From assembly GCA_964251665.1 (NCBI GenBank), contig CAXUKO010000003.1:434001-498000 (forward strand): DNA of 64,000 nucleotides, given 5' to 3'. Below, in pieces: positions 42,366-51,411 of this stretch. This stretch comes from JBBQLG01 sp964251665. Lineage in GTDB: Bacteria; Bacteroidota; Bacteroidia; Cytophagales; Spirosomataceae. The translations under genes and the position numbers were made by a program. The notes under the pieces were generated by a model that was not told where the DNA came from, made no database searches, and saw only the letters and a program-made list of their open reading frames with translations. The first letter of the stretch is position 1. Every line of letters starts with the position of its first letter.

Positions 42366-42522
42366 CGTAAGCGGCTTCGCCTAAGTCGGTAAGTCAGTAA
42401 GTACCTTTGTGGTGATGCCGGGTTTGACAACCCGGCGCACCCGCATCGATATCATATCGGGTTCTTAAACCTGACATCGCCATCAGGCGAAGCCACTTAT
42501 TAACTTACCGACTTACTGACTG
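42366..42522. repeat. Nested palindromic intergenic region
   Basis: An outer 10-bp perfect inverted repeat (GGCTTCGCCT at 42373-42382 with AGGCGAAGCC at 42485-42494) encloses a second perfect hairpin (GCCGGGTT-TGAC-AACCCGGC, 42417-42436). Flanking GTCGGTAAGTCAGTAAG and CTTACCGACTTACTGAC are near-complementary permuted copies. The 167-base gap carries no gene and begins right after a stop codon. Confidence 0.8.
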
Positions 42523-42525
42523 ATA

Positions 42526-43569
42526 ATGACCCTTGACGAACTCAAAGAACGCATTAAAAACGAGGTTGTCCTGCGCGAAGGGGATCTTTTCGACTGGCAA
42601 TGGCGACAGCTTGGTCTGGTAGCTGAAGCCGAAGAACTTGGCGTTCCATCGGGAGAGTTTCTGGCACTGGTCAATGAGGTCAGTCGGGCCATTAATCCGT
42701 ATTTCGGGCGCATCAGCGACCTGAAAATCAAAGTAGCCGATCTGGCGCGTCTTCAACGCAAACAACTCACCGATGCCCAGATCAGGCAGATTACCGACGA
42801 CGCGGGTCGGCTGCAACTCCAGCCTGATTTTGTAACGGAGCAATGGATTCCGGCTATTCTGGCTACGGTACCCGAACCGACTGAACTGCCCGAAGAGCCG
42901 GTTTCTCCAGTACAGGAAGTGCCACCGGTTGTTGCTGCGACAGTCCCGGTTGAGCTACCGCCGACGCCCGCACCCCAACCTCCTCCGGCTCCCTCCATCA
43001 ATAAAGTAACTGCTTCTGCACCCGACCATACGGCCGTTACCCGCAAAGTACATCAGTTTCTGGACGAGTATGTAGCTGACAAACACATTCCGGCGCGGGT
43101 GCTGAAACCGTTGTTCCTGGCTACTAACTTTGACGAAACGGTACTGGCAGAAGCCGTGCTGACCTATCTATCCGCTAATTTTTATGCCGCCGAAACGCCC
43201 GCTCAGGGTCAGGTACTCAAAGACAAACTCCTTTCAACGGATTGGCGGCACCTGAGTTGGTGGGAGACAGTGGCCCCGGTTGTGCCCGCTGCTGCTCCGG
43301 TAGCCAGTAGTCAACCGCGCCGGAACGGTTCGTCAGATACGACGGTAATCGGCTTATCGGTGCTGATGGTTGGCCTGCTGATCGGTGGCGTATGGTGGAG
43401 TATGCGGGAGAAGCCAGTTAGTACGCCCGTAACCGTTCAGCAACCAGCCGAACGTATCACCAGCGAGCCGGTTCCCAAGGCAAAGACAAAACGCAAACGC
43501 CGGACCAAAGGCAGCCGCTCGGATTCGGCGGCAATACGCAGGAACACAGCAAAGGACTCGGCCAGATAA
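42526..43569 (+). CDS. Membrane protein with helical N-domain and basic tail (system component 7)
   Basis: 347 residues. Residues 1-115 form a helical domain (LKERIKNEVVLREGDLFDWQ); after a Pro-rich stretch a second helical domain (about 165-250) has RVLKPLFLATNFDETVLAEAVLTYL. A single membrane helix lies near 275-293 (VIGLSVLMVGLLIGGVWW), and a strongly basic C-terminus (KAKTKRKRRTKGSRS) follows. No signal peptide is present, so the N-domain is probably cytosolic and could contact the actin- or tubulin-like protein. The family is unrecognised. It ends the plus-strand cluster. Confidence 0.72.
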   Translation: MTLDELKERIKNEVVLREGDLFDWQWRQLGLVAEAEELGVPSGEFLALVNEVSRAINPYFGRISDLKIKVADLARLQRKQLTDAQIRQITDDAGRLQLQPDFVTEQWIPAILATVPEPTELPEEPVSPVQEVPPVVAATVPVELPPTPAPQPPPAPSINKVTASAPDHTAVTRKVHQFLDEYVADKHIPARVLKPLFLATNFDETVLAEAVLTYLSANFYAAETPAQGQVLKDKLLSTDWRHLSWWETVAPVVPAAAPVASSQPRRNGSSDTTVIGLSVLMVGLLIGGVWWSMREKPVSTPVTVQQPAERITSEPVPKAKTKRKRRTKGSRSDSAAIRRNTAKDSAR

Positions 43570-43605
43570 GGGATACGTTCACAGCGTGAGCGTACCATTC
43601 CTGAT

Positions 43606-44325
43606 TCACCGACTGACCCGAACGCGAAGGTGCTGAAACGTTACGGTATCCGCTGACGAAACGAAGCCAATTCCATTTCCCTGAAAACTGCTGAAGAGCA
43701 ACGGCTTACCTGACAATTCGTGCCCATTGACGGACACAAACAGTTTGCCGTTTCGTTTCTCGACCTGGAGTCTATTCCGTCCGCTGTCGGCCACCAACGT
43801 CCTGTCCGTAACTGTTCGATGGCGTGACAGTATAGTAGAGCGGGACACTCCATCAACCACCCGTGTCAGCATACAGGCCGTCGGCCCGGTCAGCACAATC
43901 AGCGTATAGTTGGTATCGTCGCTGGCACCCAGCATCAGTCCGCCTTCGGGAACGGTACCCTTAGGCGCAATCATGTCGGCTTCGATCAGAAAACTCGTGG
44001 CCCGGTTCAAATTCAGGCTGTCGGGTAATTGTAGATAAGACCGGGCGGAGGCTAAACTGCGTGGGCCGGTTCGCCGGATGGTATAGGCACTGTCGGCAAG
44101 TTCATATGTATAATTGCCTGCCTGCCCCGTTTGCCAGCCGTGCTGATTCGTGGCGAATGAGTCGGTGAACATAACTGCTGTGCCGACCAGATGCCGTTGT
44201 AATTGTACCAGTTGCCACGTACTGACGGCCGAAACCGGTGAGTCTATTCTGGCGGACTGCGCCAATACTGTTAGCGGGCTGTGGAAGAAAAACCAGATAA
44301 CAAAACTGAATCGTGCGCTTGCCAT
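43606..44325 (-). CDS. Secreted concanavalin-like (LamG/DUF1080-type) protein
   Basis: 239 residues with a signal peptide (VIWFFFHSPLTVLA). The mature part (from about 50) has the beta-sandwich pattern of LamG/3-keto-disaccharide-hydrolase-like folds: DSFATNQHGWQTG, then FLIEADMIAP, GGLMLGASDDTNY, NRLQVEKRNGKLFVSVNGH and GIGFVSSADTVTFQHLRV. No catalytic residues are recognised, so it may bind glycans or proteins. It is the last gene of a three-gene minus-strand operon convergent with the tubulin/actin cluster. Confidence 0.7.
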   Translation of the reverse strand: MASARFSFVIWFFFHSPLTVLAQSARIDSPVSAVSTWQLVQLQRHLVGTAVMFTDSFATNQHGWQTGQAGNYTYELADSAYTIRRTGPRSLASARSYLQLPDSLNLNRATSFLIEADMIAPKGTVPEGGLMLGASDDTNYTLIVLTGPTACMLTRVVDGVSRSTILSRHRTVTDRTLVADSGRNRLQVEKRNGKLFVSVNGHELSGKPLLFSSFQGNGIGFVSSADTVTFQHLRVRVSR

Positions 44326-44328
44326 AGA

Positions 44329-45238
44329 TTAGAAACGAAGCGTTAGGGCCGCTACCGGCACTGTCGATTGATAGTTGAGCCGCAAACTAACGGGGGCTAG
44401 AGCCGCGCGCTGACGCTGATTACGCAGGCCGCGCACAAACGTCGCTATAATGTCGCCGAGCCAGACAGCAGCCGCTAACCGGGTAGCTGCGTAATAGCGG
44501 TGCTGTAGGTCATTGGCCCGTTGGAAGTAGGGTTCCGCAGCATCAGGATTCTTTTGTCGTGTGTACTGAGCATACTGTTCCTGTGCCTGACTTCGTTGCC
44601 CAAAGCCGTAGACAAGCGCACTCGCCACGCCCATTGTTAACAGTGGTCGCCAGCCTACTTTAGGTTTCGGGCTTTGCACAAACACGTTGCCCAGCCCCGG
44701 TACCACTACCGATGCCAGTGCCATCAACGGGCCGCCCGGCCGGTAAGTCGGGCGTTGGTGCGGCTGTGGCCCGGATTCGACAGGTGCGATACCCCGGGTG
44801 GAATCCCCGGTTGGTAAGACTGTCTCCAGTGCCGCTATCGGGCCTGAATCGGCTCGGGCGGGTTTCACTAATACCCGGACGCGAATTTCTTCGTTCAGTT
44901 CATAGCCGTTGGCAATTACATGTCCAGACGATGCGCTTGTTGAGGCCCGCCCGGACATGCCGCCCGAAGTCACCCTCGATAAAGCCGGGATTAAACGCCA
45001 GCACTCCGCTGTTGCGGCCGGTTACCTCAAAATAAATGGAGTCGCCGGGTGAACTGGCCGATAAGTCGTACAGAATTTCGAGTGATGTCTGGTCAATGGC
45101 GGTGAGCCGAATGTTCGACACGCGTTCGGGTGTGGAAAGTTTATCCTGCGCCTGACTCACTGTTCCGCTGATGAGCGTGAGCAGGAACATAAACCATCCA
45201 ACGGATGCGATGGCAGCAGGCGTGAAAAGACGGGGCAT
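44329..45238 (-). pseudogene. Secreted/membrane protein gene split by a one-base frameshift
   Basis: Two overlapping frames form one gene. The upstream frame (45238 to 44900) has a signal peptide and a beta-sandwich domain ending NKRIVW. The downstream frame (44329-) resumes VIANGYELNEEIRVRV, the expected continuation in this Bacteroidota domain. The frames meet at 44920-44923, where four bases (ACAT on the coding strand) stand in place of three between TGG and GTA. Beyond lie a linker and a helical C-terminal domain (ALASVVVPGLGNVFVQ, QYAQYTRQKN, AAAVWLGDIIATF) with two to three membrane-like segments. Predicted intact length about 302 residues. Sequencing error is possible. Confidence 0.8.
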
Positions 45239-45246
45239 GGCTGGTG

Positions 45247-45624
45247 TTAATTTTGCACCGTAATAGCGCGTGAAGTCGTAAATTTATCGTCGCAGGAGTT
45301 GGCCATAATTGCCGTTATGGTGTAGGTACCCGGTTTGCTATACGCCACTTTAATGCGTTCGCCCATTTTGTTGCGTCCATCGCCAATATCCCAGCCCACC
45401 ACGCCGATATCACCCTGTTTCGCATCTAAAAACAGAGTAGCTTCGAGTTGATCGGTGGTGACGCCGATGGTGGCGGAGGGTTTGGCGCAGGCCGGAAAAG
45501 AAGCCCGGTCCAGATTGTAGGGGTCGCAGCCGAAACAGACCGGCGTGAAGGCAAGCAGCCATAGAACCGATTTCGATAAGGCTTTAGTCAGATTTTTTTG
45601 TACAATTGACTTGTTATCTATCAT
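45247..45624 (-). CDS. PKD-like domain lipoprotein
   Basis: 125 residues from ATG 45622-45624; longer frames to 45711 are less likely. The signal region ends in VCFGC (Cys33), a non-ideal lipobox. The mature part has the PKD-type pattern: ATLFLDAKQGDIGVVGWDIG, then VAYSKPGTYTITAIMANSC. PKD domains in Bacteroidota mediate surface or cell-envelope contacts. It is the first gene of the three-gene minus-strand operon. Confidence 0.72.
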   Translation of the reverse strand: MIDNKSIVQKNLTKALSKSVLWLLAFTPVCFGCDPYNLDRASFPACAKPSATIGVTTDQLEATLFLDAKQGDIGVVGWDIGDGRNKMGERIKVAYSKPGTYTITAIMANSCDDKFTTSRAITVQN

Positions 45625-45726
45625 GGTGGGTGGTGCTGGTGAAGGCGCTTTTATGACGGCAACCTTCAGCAAAGTCACGTTGCCACGCAGCCGGTTATTC
45701 CGGTTGCGCATCCGATCTTAGACGCT

Positions 45727-48700
45727 ATGCTTAACACTGACCAATCCATACGCACTCCAGTACCGATGACGGGCTTTGACGTCCGGCAGACCGTGGATCA
45801 GTTGAACCTGATTGGCCTGACCATCGACCGGGAGGGAACGATGACTTACGCCAATCCCTACACGTTTCGGGTGACGGCCTGGGCCGCTGAAGAACTCATT
45901 GGCCAGAATTTCTTTGACCTGCTCATTCCTAAACCCGAGCAGGCCGCTGTTCGGCGCGATCTGGACGATGCCATGACACGGGGTGGCTTTGTGGAACATA
46001 AAGAGATCGAACTGCTGGCCCGCAGCGGTGCCCTCCGTAATGTTCAGCTTAATTCGCTGATTCTGGATAAAACAAGCAACGGATCGGTGTCATTCACGCT
46101 CATTGGCGAGGACGTCACCAATAAAAAGCGGGTGGCTTCGGCCCTGTCGTTTTCCAACGCGCAGTTGCAGGACCTGGTCGATAACACCTCCGATCTGATT
46201 CAACTCTTGACCTTAGACGGGAAGTTTATCTTCGTAAACCGGGCCTGGCGCGAAGCACTGGGCTATACCTCCGATCAGATTGCGGCCCTGAGTCTGCGTG
46301 ATGTTCTGCATCCCGATTATGCCGACAGCACCTTTGCCAAGTTGAAACGGATTCAGGGTGGCGAAAAAACACCGTATTTCGAGACTGTATTTCGGGATAA
46401 GAGCGGGAAGACCATGTTTCTGTCGGGCAGCGTCAACTGCCGTTTTGATAACGGACGACCCACGGCCTTTCGCTGTATTCTGCACGATACAACGGGTAAA
46501 ATCCGGGCCGAAAAATCCCAGAAACTCTACTACAGCATCGCCAACTGGACAATCAACACGCCCAACCTGGACGATCTGTACACCAAAATTCACGAGGAGC
46601 TTGGCAACATCATCGACGCCCGAAATTTCTTTATTGCTCTTTATGACTCGGGCAAGAACTACCTCTACTTTCCGTATTACGTCGATGAATATTTCCGGGG
46701 TAACCTGCGCTTTACCAAACGGCGACTCGGTAACGGCCTGACCGAGTACACCGTCCGGGCCAATAAACCGTTGTTTCTGTACGAAAAAGACATCCGCCAA
46801 CTGGCCGAGCAGCACGAAATTGATCTTTACGGGCAGTTACAGCCCAAGGTGATGCTGACGGCTCCGCTCCGTATCGGCGACGAAATTACGGGCATTATCG
46901 GCGTGAAATCCTACGAAGACGCTGGCATCTACGGCCCCCGCGATCTCGAACTGCTGGAGTTTATTTCGGGTCAGGTTGCGCTGGCCATCGCCCGCAAACA
47001 GGATGAAGCCACCCTGAACAAACAGACCGCCCGGTTAAACGCTATTTTCGATAGCAGCACCTACCTGATCTGGTCAGTGAACAAAGCCCTTCAACTAACG
47101 TCGTTCAATAAAAACTACGCCAAACTGATTGAAACGCAGGTTGGCGAAAGTCCACAGCTTTTGGCGGGGGCTAATCAGTTTGGCTGGCGGATGATTGGGG
47201 AGGAAAACCGGCGCATGCTGGAAGAAAAATACCGGCAGGCGTTTCGCGGCATTCCCCAAAACTTCGAAATGTATTTCCAGTCGGAGCGGCCGGTGCTGGG
47301 TGGCGCTGCACCAGACCGAAAGTCAGTAATCCGCAGCGAAACCTACCTCGAATTTCACCTCAATCCGATCCTGCTTTCGGGCGGGCTGATCGAAGAGGTA
47401 TCGGGTATTGCCCGGGATATTACCAACCGGAAACGCGCCGAACTGAGCCTGCGTCAGAGTGAGGAAACCTTCCGGGGTATTTTTGAAAACCTACAGGATA
47501 TCTACGTGCGTGTAGACCGCACCGGCCGCGTTACCATGATTAGTCCATCGGTTTTCAAACGCATGGGTTATACACCGGAGGAAGTGCTGGGTCAGGAAAT
47601 CATGCAGTATTTCGTGGATCACAAGGCGATTCGCCACGCCATGTTTAAACTCGTCCGCAACCGCAGTCTGCGGAACTTCGAGGCTACGCTGCGCCGGAAA
47701 GACGGTAGTCAGAGGCAGTTTATGTTTAATATGCTGCTGCTGAAAGATGAAGCCGGTACGTACAGCGTCGTAGCTGCCCTGGCCCGTGACATTACCCAGT
47801 TGAAAACGCAGGCCGATGAACTGGTGAAAGCCAAAGACGAAGCCGAACGGTCGCTGAAGGTGAAAGAACGATTCCTGGCCAATATGAGCCACGAAATTCG
47901 GACGCCGATGAACGGTGTCATTGGCATGATCGACCTGCTGACGGACACGCCACTGGACGAAGATCAGCGCGACTACGTCCGCACCATCAAACGGTCGTCG
48001 GAAACGCTGCTCAACATCCTGAACGATATTCTGGACCTGTCGAAGATAGAAGCCGGTAAGATGGTCTTGCACGAAGCGCCTATTGCCCTGCGCGAAGTGT
48101 TTGATAAACTCATCGCCCTGTTTGGGCAGCAGGCCAACTCGAAGGGAAATAAGTTGACGTATCAGCTGGCCGACGAGCTGCCGGTTTACGTCATTGCCGA
48201 TCAGACGCGGCTGCTCCAGATTCTGTCTAACCTGACTTCAAATGCCCTGAAGTTTACCGAAAACGGCGCAGTCACGGTGGTGGCATCGTTGCTGAGCAAA
48301 CGGGGTAAATTCAACAAAGTCCGCGTGGAAGTGCGCGACAGCGGCATTGGTATCTCGCCGGATAACATTCAACTGCTGTTCAATTCGTTTAGCCAGGTCG
48401 ATACTTCTTCGCGAAAATCGTTTGGCGGTACGGGGCTGGGTTTGTCCATCTCCAAAGAACTGGCGGCCCTCATGAAGGGCGACGTTGGGGTGGAATCAGT
48501 GGTGGGGCAGGGTAGTACGTTCTGGTTTACCGTTGAGGTGAAAGAAACTGCCATCAGTCCAACGGTTCAGGCGGGCGAACTGGCCGATGTGTCGCTGACT
48601 AATTTCTTTACCCTCTCTCAGCCCGATGTTGCCCCGCCGAGGGTGCTGCTGGTGGATGACAATGCCGTAAACCGCAAGGTAGCCAGCGAGATTCTGCGCA

Positions 48701-49422
48701 AGGCCGGTTGCGACGTAACAACGGCCTCCAGTGGTCCCGAAGCTATCGAGCGCGTAGGCGTGGCGTTTGGCCCGACGGCTGTTCCGTTCGACCTGATCTT
48801 TATGGATATTCAGATGCCCGATATGGACGGTGTTGAAACGACCCGGCACCTGCGAGAGCAATTTGGCAAGCAACTGCCGACCATCGTAGCCATGACTGCT
48901 TATTCGATGCGGGAAGACCGCGAACGGTTCCTGAGCCAGGGCCTCGACGACTACATTGCCAAGCCCATCCGCGCCCAGAGCCTGATCACGAAAGTAAAAG
49001 AGCTGGTTGATGCCCGGCGGGCCGGTGCTGAACCTGCGCGTATGCCCGTGCCTAAGCGGGTCGAACCGGAACTGGTGGAACCCATTGTGGATGCGGATAT
49101 TGTGAAACAACTGCGCGACATTGGGGGCAATGAACTGGTCGAGTCGATATTCGAGGAATTTGTCAATGAGGCCAATGAGTTGGTACACGGGGCGCTCGAT
49201 GCGTTTGCTCTGGGTGATATTCCGACCGTAAAGAGCCATCTGCACACGTTGAAAGGCAGCGCGGGTACTATTGGGGTCAGCCGGGTAGCGGCTGTTGCGC
49301 GGGAAGCGGAGGGGAAACTAAAGCAAAACGACACCCGGACGCTGGGCGACGAACTGAAAACGCTGGAACACATATTTGCCGAATTTCTGGAGCAGTATAA
49401 ACCCCTGCTGCACGACCTTTAA
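45727..49422 (+). CDS. Hybrid sensor histidine kinase with PAS, GAF, REC and HPt domains
   Basis: 1231 residues without membrane helices. Domain order: PAS (about 15-135), PAS (145-260), GAF (270-430), two more PAS (435-560 and 570-690), short coiled coil, HisKA with phospho-accepting His722 (FLANMSHEIRTP), HATPase (about 820-940; N box NLTSNALKFTENG, GTGLGL), REC with Asp1027 (FMDIQMPD) and HPt with His1173 (HTLKGSAG). This gives a four-step His-Asp-His relay in one polypeptide, ready to pass phosphate to a separate response regulator not seen here. The signal is cytosolic. Confidence 0.93.
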   Translation: MLNTDQSIRTPVPMTGFDVRQTVDQLNLIGLTIDREGTMTYANPYTFRVTAWAAEELIGQNFFDLLIPKPEQAAVRRDLDDAMTRGGFVEHKEIELLARSGALRNVQLNSLILDKTSNGSVSFTLIGEDVTNKKRVASALSFSNAQLQDLVDNTSDLIQLLTLDGKFIFVNRAWREALGYTSDQIAALSLRDVLHPDYADSTFAKLKRIQGGEKTPYFETVFRDKSGKTMFLSGSVNCRFDNGRPTAFRCILHDTTGKIRAEKSQKLYYSIANWTINTPNLDDLYTKIHEELGNIIDARNFFIALYDSGKNYLYFPYYVDEYFRGNLRFTKRRLGNGLTEYTVRANKPLFLYEKDIRQLAEQHEIDLYGQLQPKVMLTAPLRIGDEITGIIGVKSYEDAGIYGPRDLELLEFISGQVALAIARKQDEATLNKQTARLNAIFDSSTYLIWSVNKALQLTSFNKNYAKLIETQVGESPQLLAGANQFGWRMIGEENRRMLEEKYRQAFRGIPQNFEMYFQSERPVLGGAAPDRKSVIRSETYLEFHLNPILLSGGLIEEVSGIARDITNRKRAELSLRQSEETFRGIFENLQDIYVRVDRTGRVTMISPSVFKRMGYTPEEVLGQEIMQYFVDHKAIRHAMFKLVRNRSLRNFEATLRRKDGSQRQFMFNMLLLKDEAGTYSVVAALARDITQLKTQADELVKAKDEAERSLKVKERFLANMSHEIRTPMNGVIGMIDLLTDTPLDEDQRDYVRTIKRSSETLLNILNDILDLSKIEAGKMVLHEAPIALREVFDKLIALFGQQANSKGNKLTYQLADELPVYVIADQTRLLQILSNLTSNALKFTENGAVTVVASLLSKRGKFNKVRVEVRDSGIGISPDNIQLLFNSFSQVDTSSRKSFGGTGLGLSISKELAALMKGDVGVESVVGQGSTFWFTVEVKETAISPTVQAGELADVSLTNFFTLSQPDVAPPRVLLVDDNAVNRKVASEILRKAGCDVTTASSGPEAIERVGVAFGPTAVPFDLIFMDIQMPDMDGVETTRHLREQFGKQLPTIVAMTAYSMREDRERFLSQGLDDYIAKPIRAQSLITKVKELVDARRAGAEPARMPVPKRVEPELVEPIVDADIVKQLRDIGGNELVESIFEEFVNEANELVHGALDAFALGDIPTVKSHLHTLKGSAGTIGVSRVAAVAREAEGKLKQNDTRTLGDELKTLEHIFAEFLEQYKPLLHDL

Positions 49423-49589
49423 GCCGTATGATTGTTCGTTGGAAGCGGGCAGGCATACGGAATAATTGGTTCCTGGCGGGATGCCGTCAGGGGCTGCTAA
49501 GCCGGGTAAATAAGGCCGGAGTAATTCGGAAAATCATTTGCTTTTCAGGCCAAAAAGAGGTAATTTTATCTGATTAAACAACACACAAA

Positions 49590-50696
49590 TTGGCTAAGAA
49601 CAGCACCACACAAGCTCCCTCAGCAACGGCTACCGCAGCCGAAAACAAGCTAAAAGCCCTCCAGACAACAATGGAGAAGCTGGACAAAGCATACGGCAAA
49701 GGTACCGTTATGCGGCTCAGCGAAACCAAAGTGATGGACATTCCGGTCATCTCGACCGGTTCGCTCGGGCTTGATCTGGCCCTGGGTATCGGTGGCGTTC
49801 CACGCGGTCGGGTCGTCGAAATCTACGGTCCTGAATCAGCGGGTAAAACGACCATTGCCATGCACTGCATCGCCGAAGCCCAGAAGGCTGGCGGTCTGGC
49901 AGCTTTTATTGATGCGGAACACGCTTTTGATCGTACCTACGCCCAGAAGTTAGGCATTGATACAGCTAACCTGCTTATCTCACAGCCCGACAATGGCGAA
50001 CAGGCACTCGAAATTGCCGAGCATCTGATCAGCTCCGGTGCCATTGACATTATTGTAATTGACTCCGTTGCCGCCCTGGTACCGAAGGCCGAAATCGAAG
50101 GTGAAATGGGCGAAAGCAAGATGGGTCTCCAGGCTCGTTTGATGTCGCAGGCCCTGCGGAAACTGACCGGTACGATCAATAAAACCGGTTGCTGCTGCAT
50201 TTTCATTAACCAGTTGCGCGAGAAAATCGGTGTTATGTTCGGCAACCCCGAAACGACAACCGGTGGTAACGCCCTGAAATTTTACGCGTCGGTACGTCTG
50301 GACATTCGCCGGATTGGGCAGATAAAAGAAGGTGCCGATAACGTGGTGGGTAACCGCACGAAAGTGAAGGTAGTTAAGAACAAACTGGCCGCACCGTTCA
50401 AAGTGGTCGAGTTTGATGTGATCTACGGACAGGGTATTTCTAAAGTCGGCGAGATTCTTGACTTAGCCGTCGAGATGGAAATCGTCAAGAAATCGGGTTC
50501 GTGGTTCTCCTACGATGGCAACCGCCTGGCGCAGGGCCGTGATTCGGTGAAAGACCTGATTCTGGATAATCCCGAACTGATGGCCGAACTGGAAGGTAAG
50601 ATCCGGGCCAAAATTAAAGATGATGAAAACGCCTTGTTGGACGATACACCGATTGGTGTCACGGAAGACGATGATGAAGGCGAAATCGACGATTAA
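49590..50696 (+). CDS. recA: Recombinase A (TTG start)
   Basis: 368 residues. Walker [10 protein letters not shown] begins at residue 80; the Walker B-like [12 protein letters not shown] and the L2 loop [16 protein letters not shown] are intact. The start is TTG at 49590: the next ATG (49671) would remove [18 protein letters not shown], part of the conserved N-terminal helix, so the TTG is supported. RecA drives homologous recombination and, in many bacteria, SOS induction. No LexA-type box was recognised upstream. A terminator follows at 50721. Confidence 0.95.
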   Translation: MAKNSTTQAPSATATAAENKLKALQTTMEKLDKAYGKGTVMRLSETKVMDIPVISTGSLGLDLALGIGGVPRGRVVEIYGPESAGKTTIAMHCIAEAQKAGGLAAFIDAEHAFDRTYAQKLGIDTANLLISQPDNGEQALEIAEHLISSGAIDIIVIDSVAALVPKAEIEGEMGESKMGLQARLMSQALRKLTGTINKTGCCCIFINQLREKIGVMFGNPETTTGGNALKFYASVRLDIRRIGQIKEGADNVVGNRTKVKVVKNKLAAPFKVVEFDVIYGQGISKVGEILDLAVEMEIVKKSGSWFSYDGNRLAQGRDSVKDLILDNPELMAELEGKIRAKIKDDENALLDDTPIGVTEDDDEGEIDD

Positions 50697-50720
50697 TAGC
50701 TTTCCTCTTTTTAATAACGG

Positions 50721-50755
50721 AGCGGTGGCGGGGAAACCCGGCCACCGCTTTTTTT
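50721..50755 (+). terminator. Intrinsic terminator of recA
   Basis: A 9-bp stem AGCGGTGGC/GCCACCGCT, extended by a GGG/CCC inner pair, followed by a T7 tract. It starts 25 bases after the recA stop. Confidence 0.92.
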
Positions 50756-50880
50756 GTGGGATTCAAGAACCAATCAATTAAATCGATACTGCCAAATAAG
50801 CACTCCGGTTGATTATGAGCCGGTGCTTCACATGCCCACTTCCTATCGTTTTGCGGGTGAGCAGATCGGCGGTCTAGTAT

Positions 50881-50917
50881 AAAATGAAAACAGCCAACCC
50901 GGTTTGGAGTTGGCTGT
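50881..50917 (-). terminator. Intrinsic terminator of the second immunity gene
   Basis: Read on the minus strand: a 9-bp stem ACAGCCAAC/GTTGGCTGT with a ten-base loop, followed by TTTCATTTT. It lies 20 bases after the stop of the gene at 50937. The stem sequence is nearly the same as that of the terminator at 52107-52142. The rest of the 50697-50936 gap shows no feature besides the recA terminator. Confidence 0.8.
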
Positions 50918-50936
50918 CAAGGCAAAATAGAGAAAT

Positions 50937-51407
50937 CTATTCTTCCTCAGTTGGGAGATCACTCAAATCAAATTTATCTTGAAGTGGATTTACATATCCA
51001 TTGAGTGTAGTCATAAAGTGATTTTCTCTGGGTCGGGCGACAAAAATGCCTACGCTTTCAAAAGGTGATAATTCTAAGTCATAAGTATTGAAACCATATA
51101 GTACGGGTAGGCCATAGCTTGTTGACGCCGGACCTCCCTCAAAGCTACAACGCCACTCACCACCGTAGTTAGTTCTTACCACTTCGCCGAAATAAGCGGC
51201 AGCGTCGTTGTAGTCAGCATCTTGGTTCGAAACGTTATATTTCAGCAAATACTGCTCCAAAGCAACTAAGCTGTCAATAGAATAGTCAAGACTATACCCG
51301 CTTCTCTCTGCTCTGCCGATAAAATCCTCCATATAATCAGGGAGTGTAATTAAAAAGAACTCGAATTTATCTTCCAGTTCTTCTTTAGTAAAATCTTTTA
51401 GAGCCAT
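50937..51407 (-). CDS. Putative immunity protein for the orphan toxin tip
   Basis: 156 residues from ATG 51405-51407, four bases after the toxin-tip stop. The protein is acidic, with SLDYSIDSLVALEQYLLKY, YFGEVVRTNYGGEW and a C-terminal acidic tail (DLPTEEE). The pattern 'YxGEVVR..YGG.W' occurs in several immunity-like families of polymorphic toxin systems. Assignment to one family is not possible by eye. Position after a toxin tip, small size, acidity and AT-rich composition all support an immunity role, which is inference. Confidence 0.72.
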   Translation of the reverse strand: MALKDFTKEELEDKFEFFLITLPDYMEDFIGRAERSGYSLDYSIDSLVALEQYLLKYNVSNQDADYNDAAAYFGEVVRTNYGGEWRCSFEGGPASTSYGLPVLYGFNTYDLELSPFESVGIFVARPRENHFMTTLNGYVNPLQDKFDLSDLPTEEE

Positions 51408-51411
51408 GTTA

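Noticed and set aside
45700..49400. Antisense frames in the hybrid histidine kinase (for example 46213-46815, 47491-48072, 48496-49245)
   Set aside because: They are shadows of a strongly conserved coding frame; no domain or start signals were seen.
49590..49671. ATG 49671 as the recA start
   Set aside because: It would delete conserved N-terminal residues; TTG 49590 keeps the family N-terminus.
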